Source: an uncultured Pseudomonadota bacterium (GTDB taxonomy: Bacteria > Pseudomonadota > Gammaproteobacteria > Steroidobacterales > Steroidobacteraceae). From it: a DNA stretch of 64,000 bases. Position numbers and translations under genes: made by a program. The DNA lies in assembly GCA_903927005.1 (NCBI GenBank), contig CAIYLH010000047.1:1-64000 (forward strand), given 5' to 3'. Below, in pieces: positions 53,400 through 63,046 of this stretch (positions are counted from its first letter, which is position 1; the number at the start of each line of letters is the position of its first letter). The notes below the pieces were generated by a model that saw only the letters and a list, made by a program, of their open reading frames with translations, ran no database searches and had not been told where the DNA came from.

Positions 53400-54629
53400 A
53401 TGAGCCACGATCCCGAATTCCAAGCCGACGAGTCCAGTGCCGTCGAGCTGCCCGTGTTGCGGCTCAAGCATCATGAGGAACGGCGGGTCGCGGCCGGTCA
53501 TCTGTGGATCTTCAGCAACGAGGTCGATACGAAGGCAACGCCGCTGACCGCGTTCGCCCCCGGTGCGCTGGCCGCTGTCCGCTCAGATCGCGACAAGTTC
53601 CTCGGCTACGCTTACGTCAACCCGCATTCGCTGATTGCGGCGCGCATCGTCGGTCGGGCGCGCGGCTTCGCGCCGGGCCCGTCGCTGATCGTGCATCGCC
53701 TGCGGGTCGCGCTCGCGCTGCGCGAGCGGCTGTACACGGAGCCGTATTACCGCCTCGTCCATGGTGAGTCGGACGCACTGCCGGGCCTGGTAGTCGATCG
53801 TTACGGCGACGTGCTGGTGGCGCAGATCGCCACCGCCGGCATGGAAGTTCAGAAGGAGGCGATCGTCGCGGGTCTTGAAAAGGTAGTGAAGCCGCGCGTG
53901 ATCGTATTCAAGAACGATTCCGGTTCGCGCGAGCTGGAGAACCTGCCGAAGTACGTCGAGGCGGCGCTGGGCGAGCTGCCTGAGACCGTCAGCGTGCGCG
54001 AGCAGGGGCTGTCGTTCACGGCGCCGCTCGCGGCCGGCCAGAAGACCGGCTGGTTCTATGATCAGGCGGCTAACCGCCGGCAGTTTCTGCCGCTGCTCAA
54101 GGGGGCTGCGCGGGTGCTGGACGTATTTAGCTACGCCGGTGGCTGGGCCGTTGCTGCCGCACGCGATGGTGCGGAGGTCACTTGCATCGACTCTTCGGCG
54201 GGTGCCCTTGAGGCGGCCGAGCGTAATGCCGCCGCCAACGGCGTCTCGATCCGCACGATCAAGGACGACGCGTTCACGGCGCTCGAGGCACTGCATGCGG
54301 CGGGCGAGAAATTCGACGCGGTGATCATCGATCCGCCGGCGTTCATCAAGCGCCGCAAGGACGCGCCGAAGGGCGAGGCGGCCTATAAGCGCATCAACCA
54401 GCTGGCCATGCAGCTGCTGCCGCGCGACGGCCTGCTGGTGTCCTGCTCATGTTCCTACCACCTGGAGTCGGATGCGTTGCTCGATGCGATCCAGCGCAGC
54501 GGTCGCCACCTGAGTCGCTTCGTGCAGGTGCTCGCCAGCGGCGGACAGTCGCCGGACCACCCGGTGCACCCGGCGATCCCGGAAACGCGTTACCTGAAGG
54601 CGTTCCTGTGCCGGGTTACGCACGACTGA
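53400..54629 (+). CDS. rlmI: 23S rRNA (cytosine1962-C5)-methyltransferase
   Basis: A 409-residue RlmI/YccW-like enzyme: a PUA domain at the N-terminus (LKHHEERRVAAGHLWIFSNE), an EEHEI-like linker, and a SAM-binding Rossmann domain with DVFSYAGGWAVAAARDGAEV, IIDPPAFIKRRKDAPKG and LVSCSCSYHLESDALL carrying the catalytic Cys residues. It methylates C1962 of 23S rRNA in E. coli. It starts at an ATG immediately after a TAGAAT-containing divergent region (53289-53399). Confidence 0.9.
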   Translation: MSHDPEFQADESSAVELPVLRLKHHEERRVAAGHLWIFSNEVDTKATPLTAFAPGALAAVRSDRDKFLGYAYVNPHSLIAARIVGRARGFAPGPSLIVHRLRVALALRERLYTEPYYRLVHGESDALPGLVVDRYGDVLVAQIATAGMEVQKEAIVAGLEKVVKPRVIVFKNDSGSRELENLPKYVEAALGELPETVSVREQGLSFTAPLAAGQKTGWFYDQAANRRQFLPLLKGAARVLDVFSYAGGWAVAAARDGAEVTCIDSSAGALEAAERNAAANGVSIRTIKDDAFTALEALHAAGEKFDAVIIDPPAFIKRRKDAPKGEAAYKRINQLAMQLLPRDGLLVSCSCSYHLESDALLDAIQRSGRHLSRFVQVLASGGQSPDHPVHPAIPETRYLKAFLCRVTHD

Positions 54630-54637
54630 GGCCGTTC

Positions 54638-55393
54638 ATGGATGCTGAGCACGCGCTGCGCGCGATCGTCCGCTCCGTCTTCCTGCTGCCACTCGGGCCG
54701 ATTCTCGTCGCTGCGCTAGGCCTGTGGCTGGCCCGCCGCAGGCCGCTGGCGGGTCACTCGCTGGCTGCCGCCGCGCTTGCGGCGCTGCTGCTGCTATCGG
54801 TGCCGGTTGTCGCCTCGCGCCTGACGAGGCTGGTCGAGAGCTATCCGCCGCTTGCGCCTGCCGCGCTGGTCGAGGCCGACGTCATCGTCGTGCTGGGGGG
54901 CGGCTTGCGACGCGCTGACGACCCCTCAGCGTGGACCTTGGCGCCCGTCTCACTGGGGCGCCTTGCCGCCGCCGCGGCGCTGGTGCGTCGCACCGGTCTG
55001 CCCCTGCTTCTGTCAGGTGGCAACCTGGAGTCCGGGCCGTCCGAGGCCGAGGTCATGCAGCTGACGCTGCGTCGGGCGTTCGGTCTGGAGGCCCGCTTTG
55101 TCGAGTCACACTCGCGGGATACCCATGAGAACGCGCGCGAGAGCGCGCGGATGCTTCGCCCTCTGGGCCTGCGGCGGGTGGTGCTGGTGACCTCGGCCGT
55201 GCATATGCGACGTGCAGTCGATGAGTTCACCGCTGCAGGTCTGCGGGTGATCGCCGCCCCGGTGGCCGCCGGTGTCGAGTCTGGCGCTGACCTTGGCGAC
55301 TGGCTACCGCGTGCCGCAGCGCTGGAAGTGAGCTATGAGGCTCTGTACGAGTGTGGGGGGCGGCTCGTCGCCTGGCTGGGGGTGCGTAGCTGA
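54638..55393 (+). CDS. YdcF-family membrane protein (ElyC/SanA type)
   Basis: About 251 residues. Two N-terminal hydrophobic segments lead to a DUF218 domain with VDVIVVLGGGLRR-like text, LPLLLSGGNLESGPSEAEVM, SHSRDTHENARESARML and VLVTSAVHMRRAVDEF. ElyC and YdcF are linked to envelope (enterobacterial common antigen/peptidoglycan) homeostasis without a defined reaction. The start at 54638 is eight bases after the rlmI stop, so the two are probably co-transcribed. Confidence 0.85.
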   Translation: MDAEHALRAIVRSVFLLPLGPILVAALGLWLARRRPLAGHSLAAAALAALLLLSVPVVASRLTRLVESYPPLAPAALVEADVIVVLGGGLRRADDPSAWTLAPVSLGRLAAAAALVRRTGLPLLLSGGNLESGPSEAEVMQLTLRRAFGLEARFVESHSRDTHENARESARMLRPLGLRRVVLVTSAVHMRRAVDEFTAAGLRVIAAPVAAGVESGADLGDWLPRAAALEVSYEALYECGGRLVAWLGVRS

Positions 55394-55431
55394 CATGGGG
55401 CCGGGCCCCGGATTTCGCTACACTCTGTCGC

Positions 55432-56253
55432 ATGCTGCACTACCCCGGATTCGATCCCGTCGCGCTGGCCCTAGGGCCCATCAAGTTGCGTTGGTACGGA
55501 ATCATGTACGTGATCGGGTTCCTCTCCGCGTGGGGCCTGGCGCGGCATCGCGCCGCCAAGCCCGGCTCGACCTGGACGCCGCTCGACGTCGACGATGTGC
55601 TCTTTTTCGCGGTGTTTGGCGTGATCCTCGGTGGCCGGATCGGTTGGCTGCTGTTCTACGGACAGCAGGCGCTGCAGGAAGACCCGTCCTATTGGTACAA
55701 GATCTGGCTGGGCGGCATGAGCTTCCACGGTGGGCTGATCGGTGTACTGGTGGCGCTGTGGTTCTTCGCCTGGCGTCGCGGCCGGCGGCTGGTTGACGTG
55801 TTTGATTTCGCCGCGCCCCTGCCCGCGATCGGCATCGGCGCCGGTCGCATTGGCAATTTCATCAATGGTGAGTTGTGGGGCAAGCCTACCGACGTGCCAT
55901 GGGCCTTTCAGGTGACGCGCGAGGATGGCGTGGTGCAGGCGTTGCACGCGTCGCAGCTGTACGAGGCCGCGCTGGAAGGGCTCATGCTGTTTGCGATCCT
56001 GTGGTGGTTTACGTCGCGGCCGCGGCCGCGCTGGGCCCCGTCGGGGCTGTTCCTGGCGTGCTACGGCTTGTTCCGCATTCTGGTTGAGCTGGTGCGCGTC
56101 CCGGATGCGCAGCTGGGTTACCTGGCGGGTAGCTGGCTGACGATGGGGATGATCCTGTCCAGTCCGATGCTGCTGGCCGGCATTGCGATGCTGGCCTATG
56201 CCTACGCGACGCGCACCTCAAGTGGCAACTTCACCGCTGCCGTGGCCGGGTGA
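55432..56253 (+). CDS. lgt: Prolipoprotein diacylglyceryl transferase
   Basis: A 273-residue polytopic membrane enzyme with [47 protein letters not shown] and the family signature [17 protein letters not shown]. Its product attaches diacylglycerol to lipobox Cys residues, as in the lipoproteins predicted elsewhere in this window. It lies 38 bases after the ydcF-like gene; a GGGGCC-rich hairpin sits between them. Confidence 0.96.
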   Translation: MLHYPGFDPVALALGPIKLRWYGIMYVIGFLSAWGLARHRAAKPGSTWTPLDVDDVLFFAVFGVILGGRIGWLLFYGQQALQEDPSYWYKIWLGGMSFHGGLIGVLVALWFFAWRRGRRLVDVFDFAAPLPAIGIGAGRIGNFINGELWGKPTDVPWAFQVTREDGVVQALHASQLYEAALEGLMLFAILWWFTSRPRPRWAPSGLFLACYGLFRILVELVRVPDAQLGYLAGSWLTMGMILSSPMLLAGIAMLAYAYATRTSSGNFTAAVAG

Positions 56254-56260
56254 GCAGGGG

Positions 56261-57055
56261 ATGAAGCAGTACCTCGACCTTCTGCGCCACGTCCGTGAGC
56301 AGGGCACTCCCAAGTGCGACCGCACCGGGGTGGGTACGTTGGCGAGCTTCGCCTGGCAAATGCGCTTCGACCTGAACGCAGGTTTCCCGCTGGTCACGAC
56401 CAAGCGTCTGCATGTGAAGAGCATCGTGCACGAGCTGCTGTGGTTCCTGCGTGGCGAGACCAACGTTCGCTCGCTGCAGGAGGCGGGTGTCACGATCTGG
56501 GACCAATGGGCCGATCCGGACGGCAACCTCGGTCCGGTCTACGGCAAGCAGTGGCGCGACTGGATTGGCCCGGATGGTCGGCACATCGACCAGATCAAGG
56601 TTGCGCTCGATACCTTGCGCTCCAATCCCAACTCGCGCCGCATCATCGTCAGTGCCTGGAACGTCGGCGAGCTGGAGCAGATGGCCCTGCAGCCGTGCCA
56701 TGCTTTCTTCCAGTTTTTCGTGGCGGACGGGCGTCTGAGCTGCCAGCTGTACCAACGCAGCGCGGACCTGTTTCTCGGCGTGCCGTTCAACATCGCCAGC
56801 TACGCGCTGCTGACGCACATGGTTGCGCAGCAATGTGATCTTGCCGTGGGCGACTTTGTCTGGACCGGTGGCGACTGCCACATCTACACCAATCATTTCG
56901 AGCAGGTCGACACGCAGCTAGCGCGCTCGCCACTGCCGCTGCCGCGGCTCGCGATCCGGCGCCGGCCGCCGACCTTGTTCGATTACACCTACGAGGACTT
57001 CGAGTTCCTCGATTACCAGTATCATCCGGCCATTCGGGCCGAGGTCGCTGTCTGA
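56261..57055 (+). CDS. thyA: Thymidylate synthase
   Basis: 264 residues, exactly the common length. Cys146 in [10 protein letters not shown] is the catalytic nucleophile. [58 protein letters not shown] and DCHIYTNH are textbook ThyA. It turns dUMP to dTMP using methylene-THF, the same C1 carrier produced by the demethylation and glycine-cleavage genes upstream. The start at 56261 follows GAGCAGGGG. It lies seven bases after lgt. Confidence 0.98.
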   Translation: MKQYLDLLRHVREQGTPKCDRTGVGTLASFAWQMRFDLNAGFPLVTTKRLHVKSIVHELLWFLRGETNVRSLQEAGVTIWDQWADPDGNLGPVYGKQWRDWIGPDGRHIDQIKVALDTLRSNPNSRRIIVSAWNVGELEQMALQPCHAFFQFFVADGRLSCQLYQRSADLFLGVPFNIASYALLTHMVAQQCDLAVGDFVWTGGDCHIYTNHFEQVDTQLARSPLPLPRLAIRRRPPTLFDYTYEDFEFLDYQYHPAIRAEVAV

Positions 57056-57100
57056 CCGCGGCCGTCGATTTTCCACTAGCCTGAGTTCTGAGGATCCCGC

Positions 57101-57751
57101 ATGAAGAGTTCCAGCGGTTCGCCGCTCATTCGCGTCCGTCGTTCCAAGGTGCACGGTACCGGCGTTTTCGCCGCACGCGCGATCAAGAAGGGCGCGCGCA
57201 TCGTCGAGTACGTTGGTGACCGCATCTCGCACGCCGAAGCGGATCGTCGCTACGCGCACAAGTCGATCGACGACAACCACACGTTCCTGTTCACCGTCGA
57301 TTCGCGCACTGTCATCGACGGTGGCATCGGCGGCTGCCCGGCGCGGTTCATCAACCACAGCTGTGACCCGAACTGCGAGACGGTGATCGATGACAAGCGC
57401 GTGTTCGTCGAGGCGGTACGCAGCATCGCCGTCGGTGATGAGATCGGTTACGACTACATGATCGAGCGCGACGCGAGCGACCCGCCGAACATGGCGGAGA
57501 TCTTCGGCTGTCGTTGCGGCGCGAAGAACTGCCGCGGCACGATGCTGCTGCCGCCGAAGAAGAAGCGCCGCAAGAAGTCTGCAGCCAAGAAGAAGGCCGG
57601 GGCGGCGGTTGCGAAGAAGTCGAGCAAGAAGGCAGCCAAGAAGGCCGTCCGCAAGGCGGCCAAGAAAGTGGTCAAGAAAGCCGCCAGAAAGGCGATCCGC
57701 AAGGTGGCCAAGAAGGCAGTCCGCAAGGCTGCCGGCAAGCGCGCCGGCTGA
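57101..57751 (+). CDS. SET-domain lysine methyltransferase-like protein with histone-H1-like tail
   Basis: A 216-residue protein in two parts. Residues 9-148 form a SET domain: VHGTGVFAARAIKKGARIVEY, FINHSCDPNCETVID (85-98) and GDEIGYDYMIERD, followed by a post-SET CRCGAKNCRG (Cys137, 139, 144). Residues 151-216 are almost only Lys, Ala, Arg and Val in KKAAKKAVRKAAKK-type repeats, like histone H1 or AlgP tails. The tail would bind DNA or RNA. The target of methylation is unknown. The gene is followed two bases later by a 2OG-Fe oxygenase. Confidence 0.88.
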   Translation: MKSSSGSPLIRVRRSKVHGTGVFAARAIKKGARIVEYVGDRISHAEADRRYAHKSIDDNHTFLFTVDSRTVIDGGIGGCPARFINHSCDPNCETVIDDKRVFVEAVRSIAVGDEIGYDYMIERDASDPPNMAEIFGCRCGAKNCRGTMLLPPKKKRRKKSAAKKKAGAAVAKKSSKKAAKKAVRKAAKKVVKKAARKAIRKVAKKAVRKAAGKRAG

Positions 57752-57753
57752 TC

Positions 57754-58374
57754 ATGAAGGCGGCCGACCCGTTGACGGGACGGCTCGCCAATGCCCTCGC
57801 CGGGCCCGGCTATGGGGTCGAGCCCGGCTTCGTGACGATGCCGGTCGTGCGGCAGCTGGTCACTTCGCTGCGTGCCCGTGACGCAGCGGGTGGGTTCCAT
57901 GCCGCCGGCATCGGTGCGGGTGCGGAGCGCAGGGTTCGCCCGGATATCCGCGGCGATCGCATCTGTTGGCTGGACGGCCCGCAAGGGGCCGCCGAGCGCG
58001 CTATCTATGCGTCGTTCGAGGTGCTGCGGGTTGCGCTCAACCGCAAGCTGATGCTCGGCCTCACCGAGCTGCAGTTGCACTACGCGCTGTATCCGCCGGG
58101 CGCCGGCTATCAGCGTCATCTGGATCGCTCACCGCGCGGCATAGAGCGTGTCGTGACGGTGATCGTCTACCTCAATGAAGACTGGGATGTCGCGGATGGC
58201 GGCGAGCTGGTCATGGCGACTGACACGGGCGAGCTCGTGATCAGTCCGACGGCGGGGCCACTCGTGCTGTTCCTCAGTGCGGGCTTCGAGCACGAGGTGC
58301 GGGCCGCGCGCCGCGAGCGGCTGAGCCTGACTGGCTGGTTCAGCCGCGCCGCAGCGGGGGGGCTGCCTTACTAG
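57754..58374 (+). CDS. 2-oxoglutarate/Fe(II)-dependent dioxygenase family protein
   Basis: About 206 residues with a double-stranded beta-helix. The HxD pair is in YQRHLDRSPRG, then VTVIVYLNEDWDVADGGELV, FLSAGFEHEVRAARRERLSLTGWF-like text supplies the distal His and the Arg for 2-oxoglutarate. It resembles SM-20/PHD or PiuC-type hydroxylases. The start at 57754 lies two bases after the SET-protein stop, so the two are co-expressed. A protein substrate in common with the SET enzyme is possible but unsupported. Its stop overlaps that of the convergent MocR gene (CTAG). Confidence 0.83.
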   Translation: MKAADPLTGRLANALAGPGYGVEPGFVTMPVVRQLVTSLRARDAAGGFHAAGIGAGAERRVRPDIRGDRICWLDGPQGAAERAIYASFEVLRVALNRKLMLGLTELQLHYALYPPGAGYQRHLDRSPRGIERVVTVIVYLNEDWDVADGGELVMATDTGELVISPTAGPLVLFLSAGFEHEVRAARRERLSLTGWFSRAAAGGLPY

Positions 58375-59765
58375 GCCTGTGCGTCGCGGGCGGCTACGCC
58401 GTCTAGGAACCGACCTAGTTCACCGCCGTCGCAGTGCGCGACGTTGAAGCGCCAGTAAGGCGTTGCCCGCCCGTCTGGCCGGAACAATTCGCCTGGCGCG
58501 AGCAGTACGCCTGCCTCCGCCGCCGTGCGCCACAGCTTGCCGACGCTCTCGCGGGAGCGGAGCCGGCCCCACAGGAACATTCCAGCCGCCGGTCTGAATG
58601 CGAGGTCGACGCCGCGCGCGAGCAGCGCTTCCTGCACGCTTTGCTGTGACGCGGCCAGGCGGCGGCGTAGCGATTCGAGGTGGCGGCGGTAGTGGGGTTG
58701 GGTCAGCGCGTCGAGTACCAGCCGCTCCGACAGTTCGCTCGATGCCAGCGCGCTGAGGGTCTTTAGCCGTACCAGCCGGGGCGCCGCTTCCGGTGGTGCG
58801 ACCAGGTAGCCGACGCGCAGCGTGGGCGAGATCGTCTTGGAAATGCTCGAGATATAGACGACCCGACGGCACTGATCGAGCGTCGCCAGCGTCAGTACCG
58901 GCACTGGCGAGAGCTCCGCGAAGATGTCGTCCTCGACGATCAGCAGGCCGTACTGTTCTGCCAGTTCAAGCACGCGTCTGGCGACCGGCACCTCGGTGCT
59001 GGTGCCGGTCGGGTTCTGCAGCGTGGTGTTGGTGAAGAATGCCCGGATCGGGTGCTGTTGCAGCGCGCGCCCGAGTGCTTCGGTGTCCGGCCCGTTGACG
59101 AGGCGCGGGATCCCGATCAGTTGCACCCCGCGCGCGCGTAGCAGTTCGAGCGTCGGTGGATAGCCCGGGTCCTCGACAGCGACGACGTCGCCCGGCTCGA
59201 GCAGCGCGCGCACGACCAGGTCCAGCGCCTGGCTCGCGCCCTGCGTCAGCACGATTTGGTCGATCGATACGGCAAGCCCGCGGCTGCGCAACTGGGTGGC
59301 GAAGTGGCTACGCAGTCCGAGCAGGCCTAGCGGTGAGCCGTAGCCCTCGCTGTGCGCCGGGTGACGCGCGAGGCTGCGCATTGCTGAACGCACGCCGCTG
59401 CCGAACTGCCACGCTTCCGGCAGCCAGCCGCCACCAGCGTCGACCAGGATCGGCTGCGCGCCGGCCTCGAGGCGCCGCTCCCACAGCGCATCTGCGGTGG
59501 CGCCCGGGGAGGGCCCGAGTGGGGTGGGGGCAGGGCTGCCAGCGACGAAGTAGCCGCTGCCGCGGCGCGCCTCGACCAGGCCGGCGGCGGTCAGCAGGTT
59601 GTAGACCTCGGCGGCGGTGAACGCACTGACGCTGCGGTCGCGGGCGAGTCGTCGGACGGAGGGCAGCGCCATCCCGGGCGCCAGCTCACCGCTGGCGATG
59701 AGCTGGCGCAGTTCGTCGGCGAGCTGCAGCCGTAACGGCCGTGCTGGGGTGGGAGCGCGCTTCAT
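58371..59765 (-). CDS. MocR-type transcriptional regulator (GntR HTH + aminotransferase domain)
   Basis: A 464-residue regulator. A GntR winged helix at about residues 10-75 (LRQLIASGELAPGMALPSVR, DRSVSAFTAAEVYNLLTAAG) precedes a fold-type I PLP domain (EDPGYPPTLELLRARGV, NPTGTS, SSISKTISPTLRVGYLV, the last with the PLP lysine). Such regulators bind PLP and an amine or amino acid. It is divergent from the omega-amino-acid aminotransferase and probably controls it and mmsA. A TATAAT box 8 bases before its ATG suggests an almost leaderless transcript. Confidence 0.9.
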   Translation of the reverse strand: MKRAPTPARPLRLQLADELRQLIASGELAPGMALPSVRRLARDRSVSAFTAAEVYNLLTAAGLVEARRGSGYFVAGSPAPTPLGPSPGATADALWERRLEAGAQPILVDAGGGWLPEAWQFGSGVRSAMRSLARHPAHSEGYGSPLGLLGLRSHFATQLRSRGLAVSIDQIVLTQGASQALDLVVRALLEPGDVVAVEDPGYPPTLELLRARGVQLIGIPRLVNGPDTEALGRALQQHPIRAFFTNTTLQNPTGTSTEVPVARRVLELAEQYGLLIVEDDIFAELSPVPVLTLATLDQCRRVVYISSISKTISPTLRVGYLVAPPEAAPRLVRLKTLSALASSELSERLVLDALTQPHYRRHLESLRRRLAASQQSVQEALLARGVDLAFRPAAGMFLWGRLRSRESVGKLWRTAAEAGVLLAPGELFRPDGRATPYWRFNVAHCDGGELGRFLDGVAARDAQA

Positions 59766-59804
59766 CTGTATTGATTATATCACCAGTACAGTACAGTTGA
59801 TAAT
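59766..59804. promoter_or_regulatory. MocR promoter/operator region
   Basis: On the minus strand TATAAT occupies 59779-59774, eight bases before the ATG of the MocR gene, leaving almost no 5' leader. Just upstream, CAGTACAGTACAGT (59784-59797) contains three CAGTA-type units in direct repeat, and TTGATAAT follows. MocR regulators usually bind short direct repeats, so this is a candidate site. Confidence 0.5.
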
Positions 59805-59923
59805 GCCTTGCGCCGTGACTGGCCGCTATGGCCAGTGGCGCGCACTCTGCCCTTCCGCGACGTACCCCAAGGTGCGTGCAGCCCCCATCTTGAGCTCGGG
59901 CATCGCCCGATGAGGAGAGGACC

Positions 59924-61270
59924 TTGAACGCCGTCAATCAGCTGCACCCGGATGCGAGTGAAGAGGCGCTGCGCGCCTGGTGGATGCCCTTTACCCACAA
60001 CCGCATGTTCAAGGCCAAGCCGCGCCTGATTGCCTCGGCCAAGGGCGCTTACTTCACGATGAAGGACGGGCGCCGGTTGTACGACTGTCTGTCGGGCCTG
60101 TGGTGCTCGCCATTGGGTCATTCGCACCCGCGTGTGGTGGAGGCGGTCAAGCGGCAGCTCGATACGCTCGATTTCGCGCCCAGTTTCCAGATGGGCCACG
60201 AGCCGGCTTTCGAGCTCGCCACCCGCATCACGCAGCTGGCCGGTCGCCCGAAGGACCGGGTGTTCTTCGTCAACTCCGGCTCAGAGTCGGTCGACACCGC
60301 GCTGAAGATCGCCGTTGCCTATCATCGCGCGCGCGGTGAGGCCTCGCGCACCCGCATCATTGGTCGGGAGCGTGGCTACCATGGCGTCGGCATGGGCGGC
60401 ATCTCGGTCGGCGGCATTGCCCCGAACCGCAAGATGTTCGCGCCGCTGATGATCCCCGGTGTCGACCACTTGCCGCACACCTACAATCCGGCCGAGATGG
60501 CCTATAGCGTCGGTCAGCCGACCTGGGGCGCGCACCTCGCCGATGACCTCGAGCGCATCGTGGCCCTGCATGACGCGTCGACCATCGCTGCGGTGATCGT
60601 CGAGCCGATGCAGGGTTCGACTGGCGTCGTCGTGCCGCCGAAGGGCTATCTGCAGCGCCTGCGGGAGATCTGCACCAAGCACGGCATCCTGCTGATTTTC
60701 GACGAGGTCATTACCGGTTTCGGTCGCCTGGGCACGCCGTTCGGCGCCGATTACTTCGGTGTCCAGCCCGATCTGACCACGTTTGCCAAGGCCGTCAACA
60801 ATGCGACCGTGCCGCTTGGTGGCGTGATTGCGCGCGATGAGATCTACGAGACGTTCATGACCGGCCCTGCCCACATGATCGAGTTCTTCCACGGCTACAC
60901 CTACTCGGCGCATCCGCTGGCGATCGCGGCTGGACTGGCGACGCTGGACGTCATGGCCGACGAGAAGCTGATCGAGAAGGCAGCGGCGCTCGCGCCGGTG
61001 CTGGAGCGTGCGGTGCACTCCCTCAAGGGCGAGCCGAACGTCATCGACATTCGCAACGTGGGCCTTGCCGCCGCGATCGAGCTTGCACCGATGGCCGGAA
61101 AGCCCGGCATGAAGGCGATCCAGGTGTTCGAGAAGGCGATGGAGGAAGGCCTGCTGGTGCGGTTCAGTGGCGACATCCTCGCCGTCGCGCCGCCGTTCAT
61201 CAGCAGTGTCGACGAAGTTGAGTCCATGGTCGAAGGCCTGCGGCGCGCGCTGCGTGCCGCGGCCGTCTGA
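59924..61270 (+). CDS. Omega-amino acid:pyruvate aminotransferase (beta-alanine aminotransferase type)
   Basis: 448 residues from TTG at 59924, preceded by GAGGAGAGGA. Class III PLP aminotransferase signatures include [85 protein letters not shown] (PLP lysine in FAK) and [11 protein letters not shown]. They fit the beta-alanine:pyruvate group. The product, malonate semialdehyde, is a substrate of the mmsA-type enzyme encoded next, so the two genes form a short pathway to acetyl-CoA. Taurine or other omega-amines cannot be excluded. Confidence 0.88.
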   Translation: MNAVNQLHPDASEEALRAWWMPFTHNRMFKAKPRLIASAKGAYFTMKDGRRLYDCLSGLWCSPLGHSHPRVVEAVKRQLDTLDFAPSFQMGHEPAFELATRITQLAGRPKDRVFFVNSGSESVDTALKIAVAYHRARGEASRTRIIGRERGYHGVGMGGISVGGIAPNRKMFAPLMIPGVDHLPHTYNPAEMAYSVGQPTWGAHLADDLERIVALHDASTIAAVIVEPMQGSTGVVVPPKGYLQRLREICTKHGILLIFDEVITGFGRLGTPFGADYFGVQPDLTTFAKAVNNATVPLGGVIARDEIYETFMTGPAHMIEFFHGYTYSAHPLAIAAGLATLDVMADEKLIEKAAALAPVLERAVHSLKGEPNVIDIRNVGLAAAIELAPMAGKPGMKAIQVFEKAMEEGLLVRFSGDILAVAPPFISSVDEVESMVEGLRRALRAAAV

Positions 61271-61292
61271 AGATAGAGCAGAGGAACAGGAT

Positions 61293-62828
61293 ATGAGCGC
61301 TCAGCTGCAGGTTTCGGGTCTGGCCAAGCCGGCCGACGTTGCCACCCACTACATTCACGGCAAGCTCGTGCCGGCCGGCACTGCCCGTCGCCAGCCCGTT
61401 TACAACCCCGCGCTCGGCCGCCCGGTGCGCGAGGTCGTGCTGGCCGCGAGCGCTGACGTTGACGCTGCCGTGCAGAGCGCGCGCGCTGCGCAGCCGGCCT
61501 GGGGGCGGACGCCTGCGCTGACGCGTGCGCGGGTGATGTTCCGGTTCAAGGAACTGATCGTCCAGCACGCGAAGGAGATGGCCAAGACGCTGTCCGAGGA
61601 GCATGGCAAGACGTTGGCTGATGCCGAGGGTGAGATTACCCGCGGCATGGAGGTTGTCGAGTTCGCTTGCGGTGCGCCGCAGCTGCTCAAGGGTGAGTTC
61701 AGCGAGAGTGTGGGCACAGGCGTCGACAGCTACGGCATCCGCCAGCCGCTGGGCGTGGTCGCCGGCATCACGCCGTTCAATTTCCCGGCAATGGTGCCGA
61801 TGTGGATGTTCCCGGTGGCGCTTGCCTGCGGCAATGCGTTCATTCTCAAGCCGTCGGAGCGCGACCCATCGACGGCGCTGCTGCTGGCCGACCTGCTCAA
61901 GCAGGCCGGCCTGCCGGACGGCGTGTTCAACGTCGTGCAGGGTGACAAGGTCGCGGTCGACGCGATCCTGCAGCATCCGGGGATTGCCGCGGTCAGCTTC
62001 GTCGGCTCCACGCCGATCGCACGCTACATTCAGGAGCAGGCGCAGCAGCATGGCAAGCGTGTGCAGGCGCTCGGCGGCGCCAAGAACCACGCGGTCATCA
62101 TGCCGGATGCGGACCTCGATGCCGCAACCGAGGCGATCATCGGCGCCGCCTACGGCTCAGCAGGCGAGCGTTGCATGGCAATCTCGGTGGCAGTGGCCGT
62201 CGGTGACGCCACCGCGGACGCGCTGGTCGAGCGTCTGGCCCGTCGCGTCGGTACTCTCAAGGTCGGTGCGCCGGATGCTGCGGGTGTCGACATGGGTCCG
62301 CTGGTGACCGATGCCGCGCGCGAGCGCGTGGTCGGCTACATCGATTCCGGCGTTGGCGAGGGCGCGACCCTCGTGACCGACGGTCGTGGCGTTTCGGTGC
62401 CCGGGTGCGAACAGGGCTACTTCGTCGGTCCCACACTGTTCGATCGCGTGCGTCCCGAGATGCGCATCTATCGCGAAGAGATCTTCGGGCCGGTGCTGTC
62501 GGTGGTGCGCGTGCCCGACTATGCCTCGGCGGTGAAGTTGATCAACAGTCACGAGTTCGCGAACGGTACTGCGGTGTTCACCCGCAGCGGCGCTGTCGCT
62601 CATGCGTTCGTGCGTGACATCGAGGTTGGCATGGTTGGCGTCAATGTGCCGATTCCGGTGCCGATGGCGTTCCATAGCTTCGGTGGTTGGCGCTCGTCGC
62701 TGTTCGGCGATCACCACATGCACGGCCCCGAAGGCGTGCGGTTCTACACGCGCCTGAAGACGGTGACGCAGCGCTGGCCGGAGCCGGAGTCGGTTCGCGC
62801 CGACTTCTCCATTCCTACGATGAAGTGA
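61293..62828 (+). CDS. mmsA: Methylmalonate/malonate-semialdehyde dehydrogenase (CoA-acylating)
   Basis: A 511-residue aldehyde dehydrogenase of the MMSDH type: [39 protein letters not shown] and the CoA-acylating signature [18 protein letters not shown] with the catalytic Cys. [18 protein letters not shown]-like text ([18 protein letters not shown]) ends the family pattern. It gives acetyl-CoA from malonate semialdehyde or propionyl-CoA from methylmalonate semialdehyde. ATG at 61293 follows GAGGAACAGG; an upstream in-frame start at 61167 lies in the aminotransferase gene. It is 22 bases after that gene. Confidence 0.93.
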   Translation: MSAQLQVSGLAKPADVATHYIHGKLVPAGTARRQPVYNPALGRPVREVVLAASADVDAAVQSARAAQPAWGRTPALTRARVMFRFKELIVQHAKEMAKTLSEEHGKTLADAEGEITRGMEVVEFACGAPQLLKGEFSESVGTGVDSYGIRQPLGVVAGITPFNFPAMVPMWMFPVALACGNAFILKPSERDPSTALLLADLLKQAGLPDGVFNVVQGDKVAVDAILQHPGIAAVSFVGSTPIARYIQEQAQQHGKRVQALGGAKNHAVIMPDADLDAATEAIIGAAYGSAGERCMAISVAVAVGDATADALVERLARRVGTLKVGAPDAAGVDMGPLVTDAARERVVGYIDSGVGEGATLVTDGRGVSVPGCEQGYFVGPTLFDRVRPEMRIYREEIFGPVLSVVRVPDYASAVKLINSHEFANGTAVFTRSGAVAHAFVRDIEVGMVGVNVPIPVPMAFHSFGGWRSSLFGDHHMHGPEGVRFYTRLKTVTQRWPEPESVRADFSIPTMK

Positions 62829-62974
62829 TGCTTCGATAAGCGCTGGTGATGAGCCCCGGCCCTTGTCGGTGGTAGCCTAAGTCCACATGATCGAGCCGGC
62901 CAGCCGCTGGCGGACCTCGCGGTTCGCCGGCGGATGTTGCGATCACGCAACGGGCCGGCGGTACATTGGAAATC

Positions 62975-63012
62975 GGGCTGCCCCTGCCTGTCCGCGCCCG
63001 GGGTGGCAGCCC
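62975..63012 (+). other. Inverted repeat in the TonB-receptor leader
   Basis: GGGCTGCC (62975-62982) and GGCAGCCC (63005-63012) are perfect complements 22 bases apart, ending 34 bases before the receptor ATG. The rest of 62829-63046 holds no gene. A leader RNA structure is possible, but I match it to no known riboswitch. Confidence 0.35.
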
Positions 63013-63046
63013 GCAGGTGTCGGGCGTCGTTGACCGGAGTATTCAG

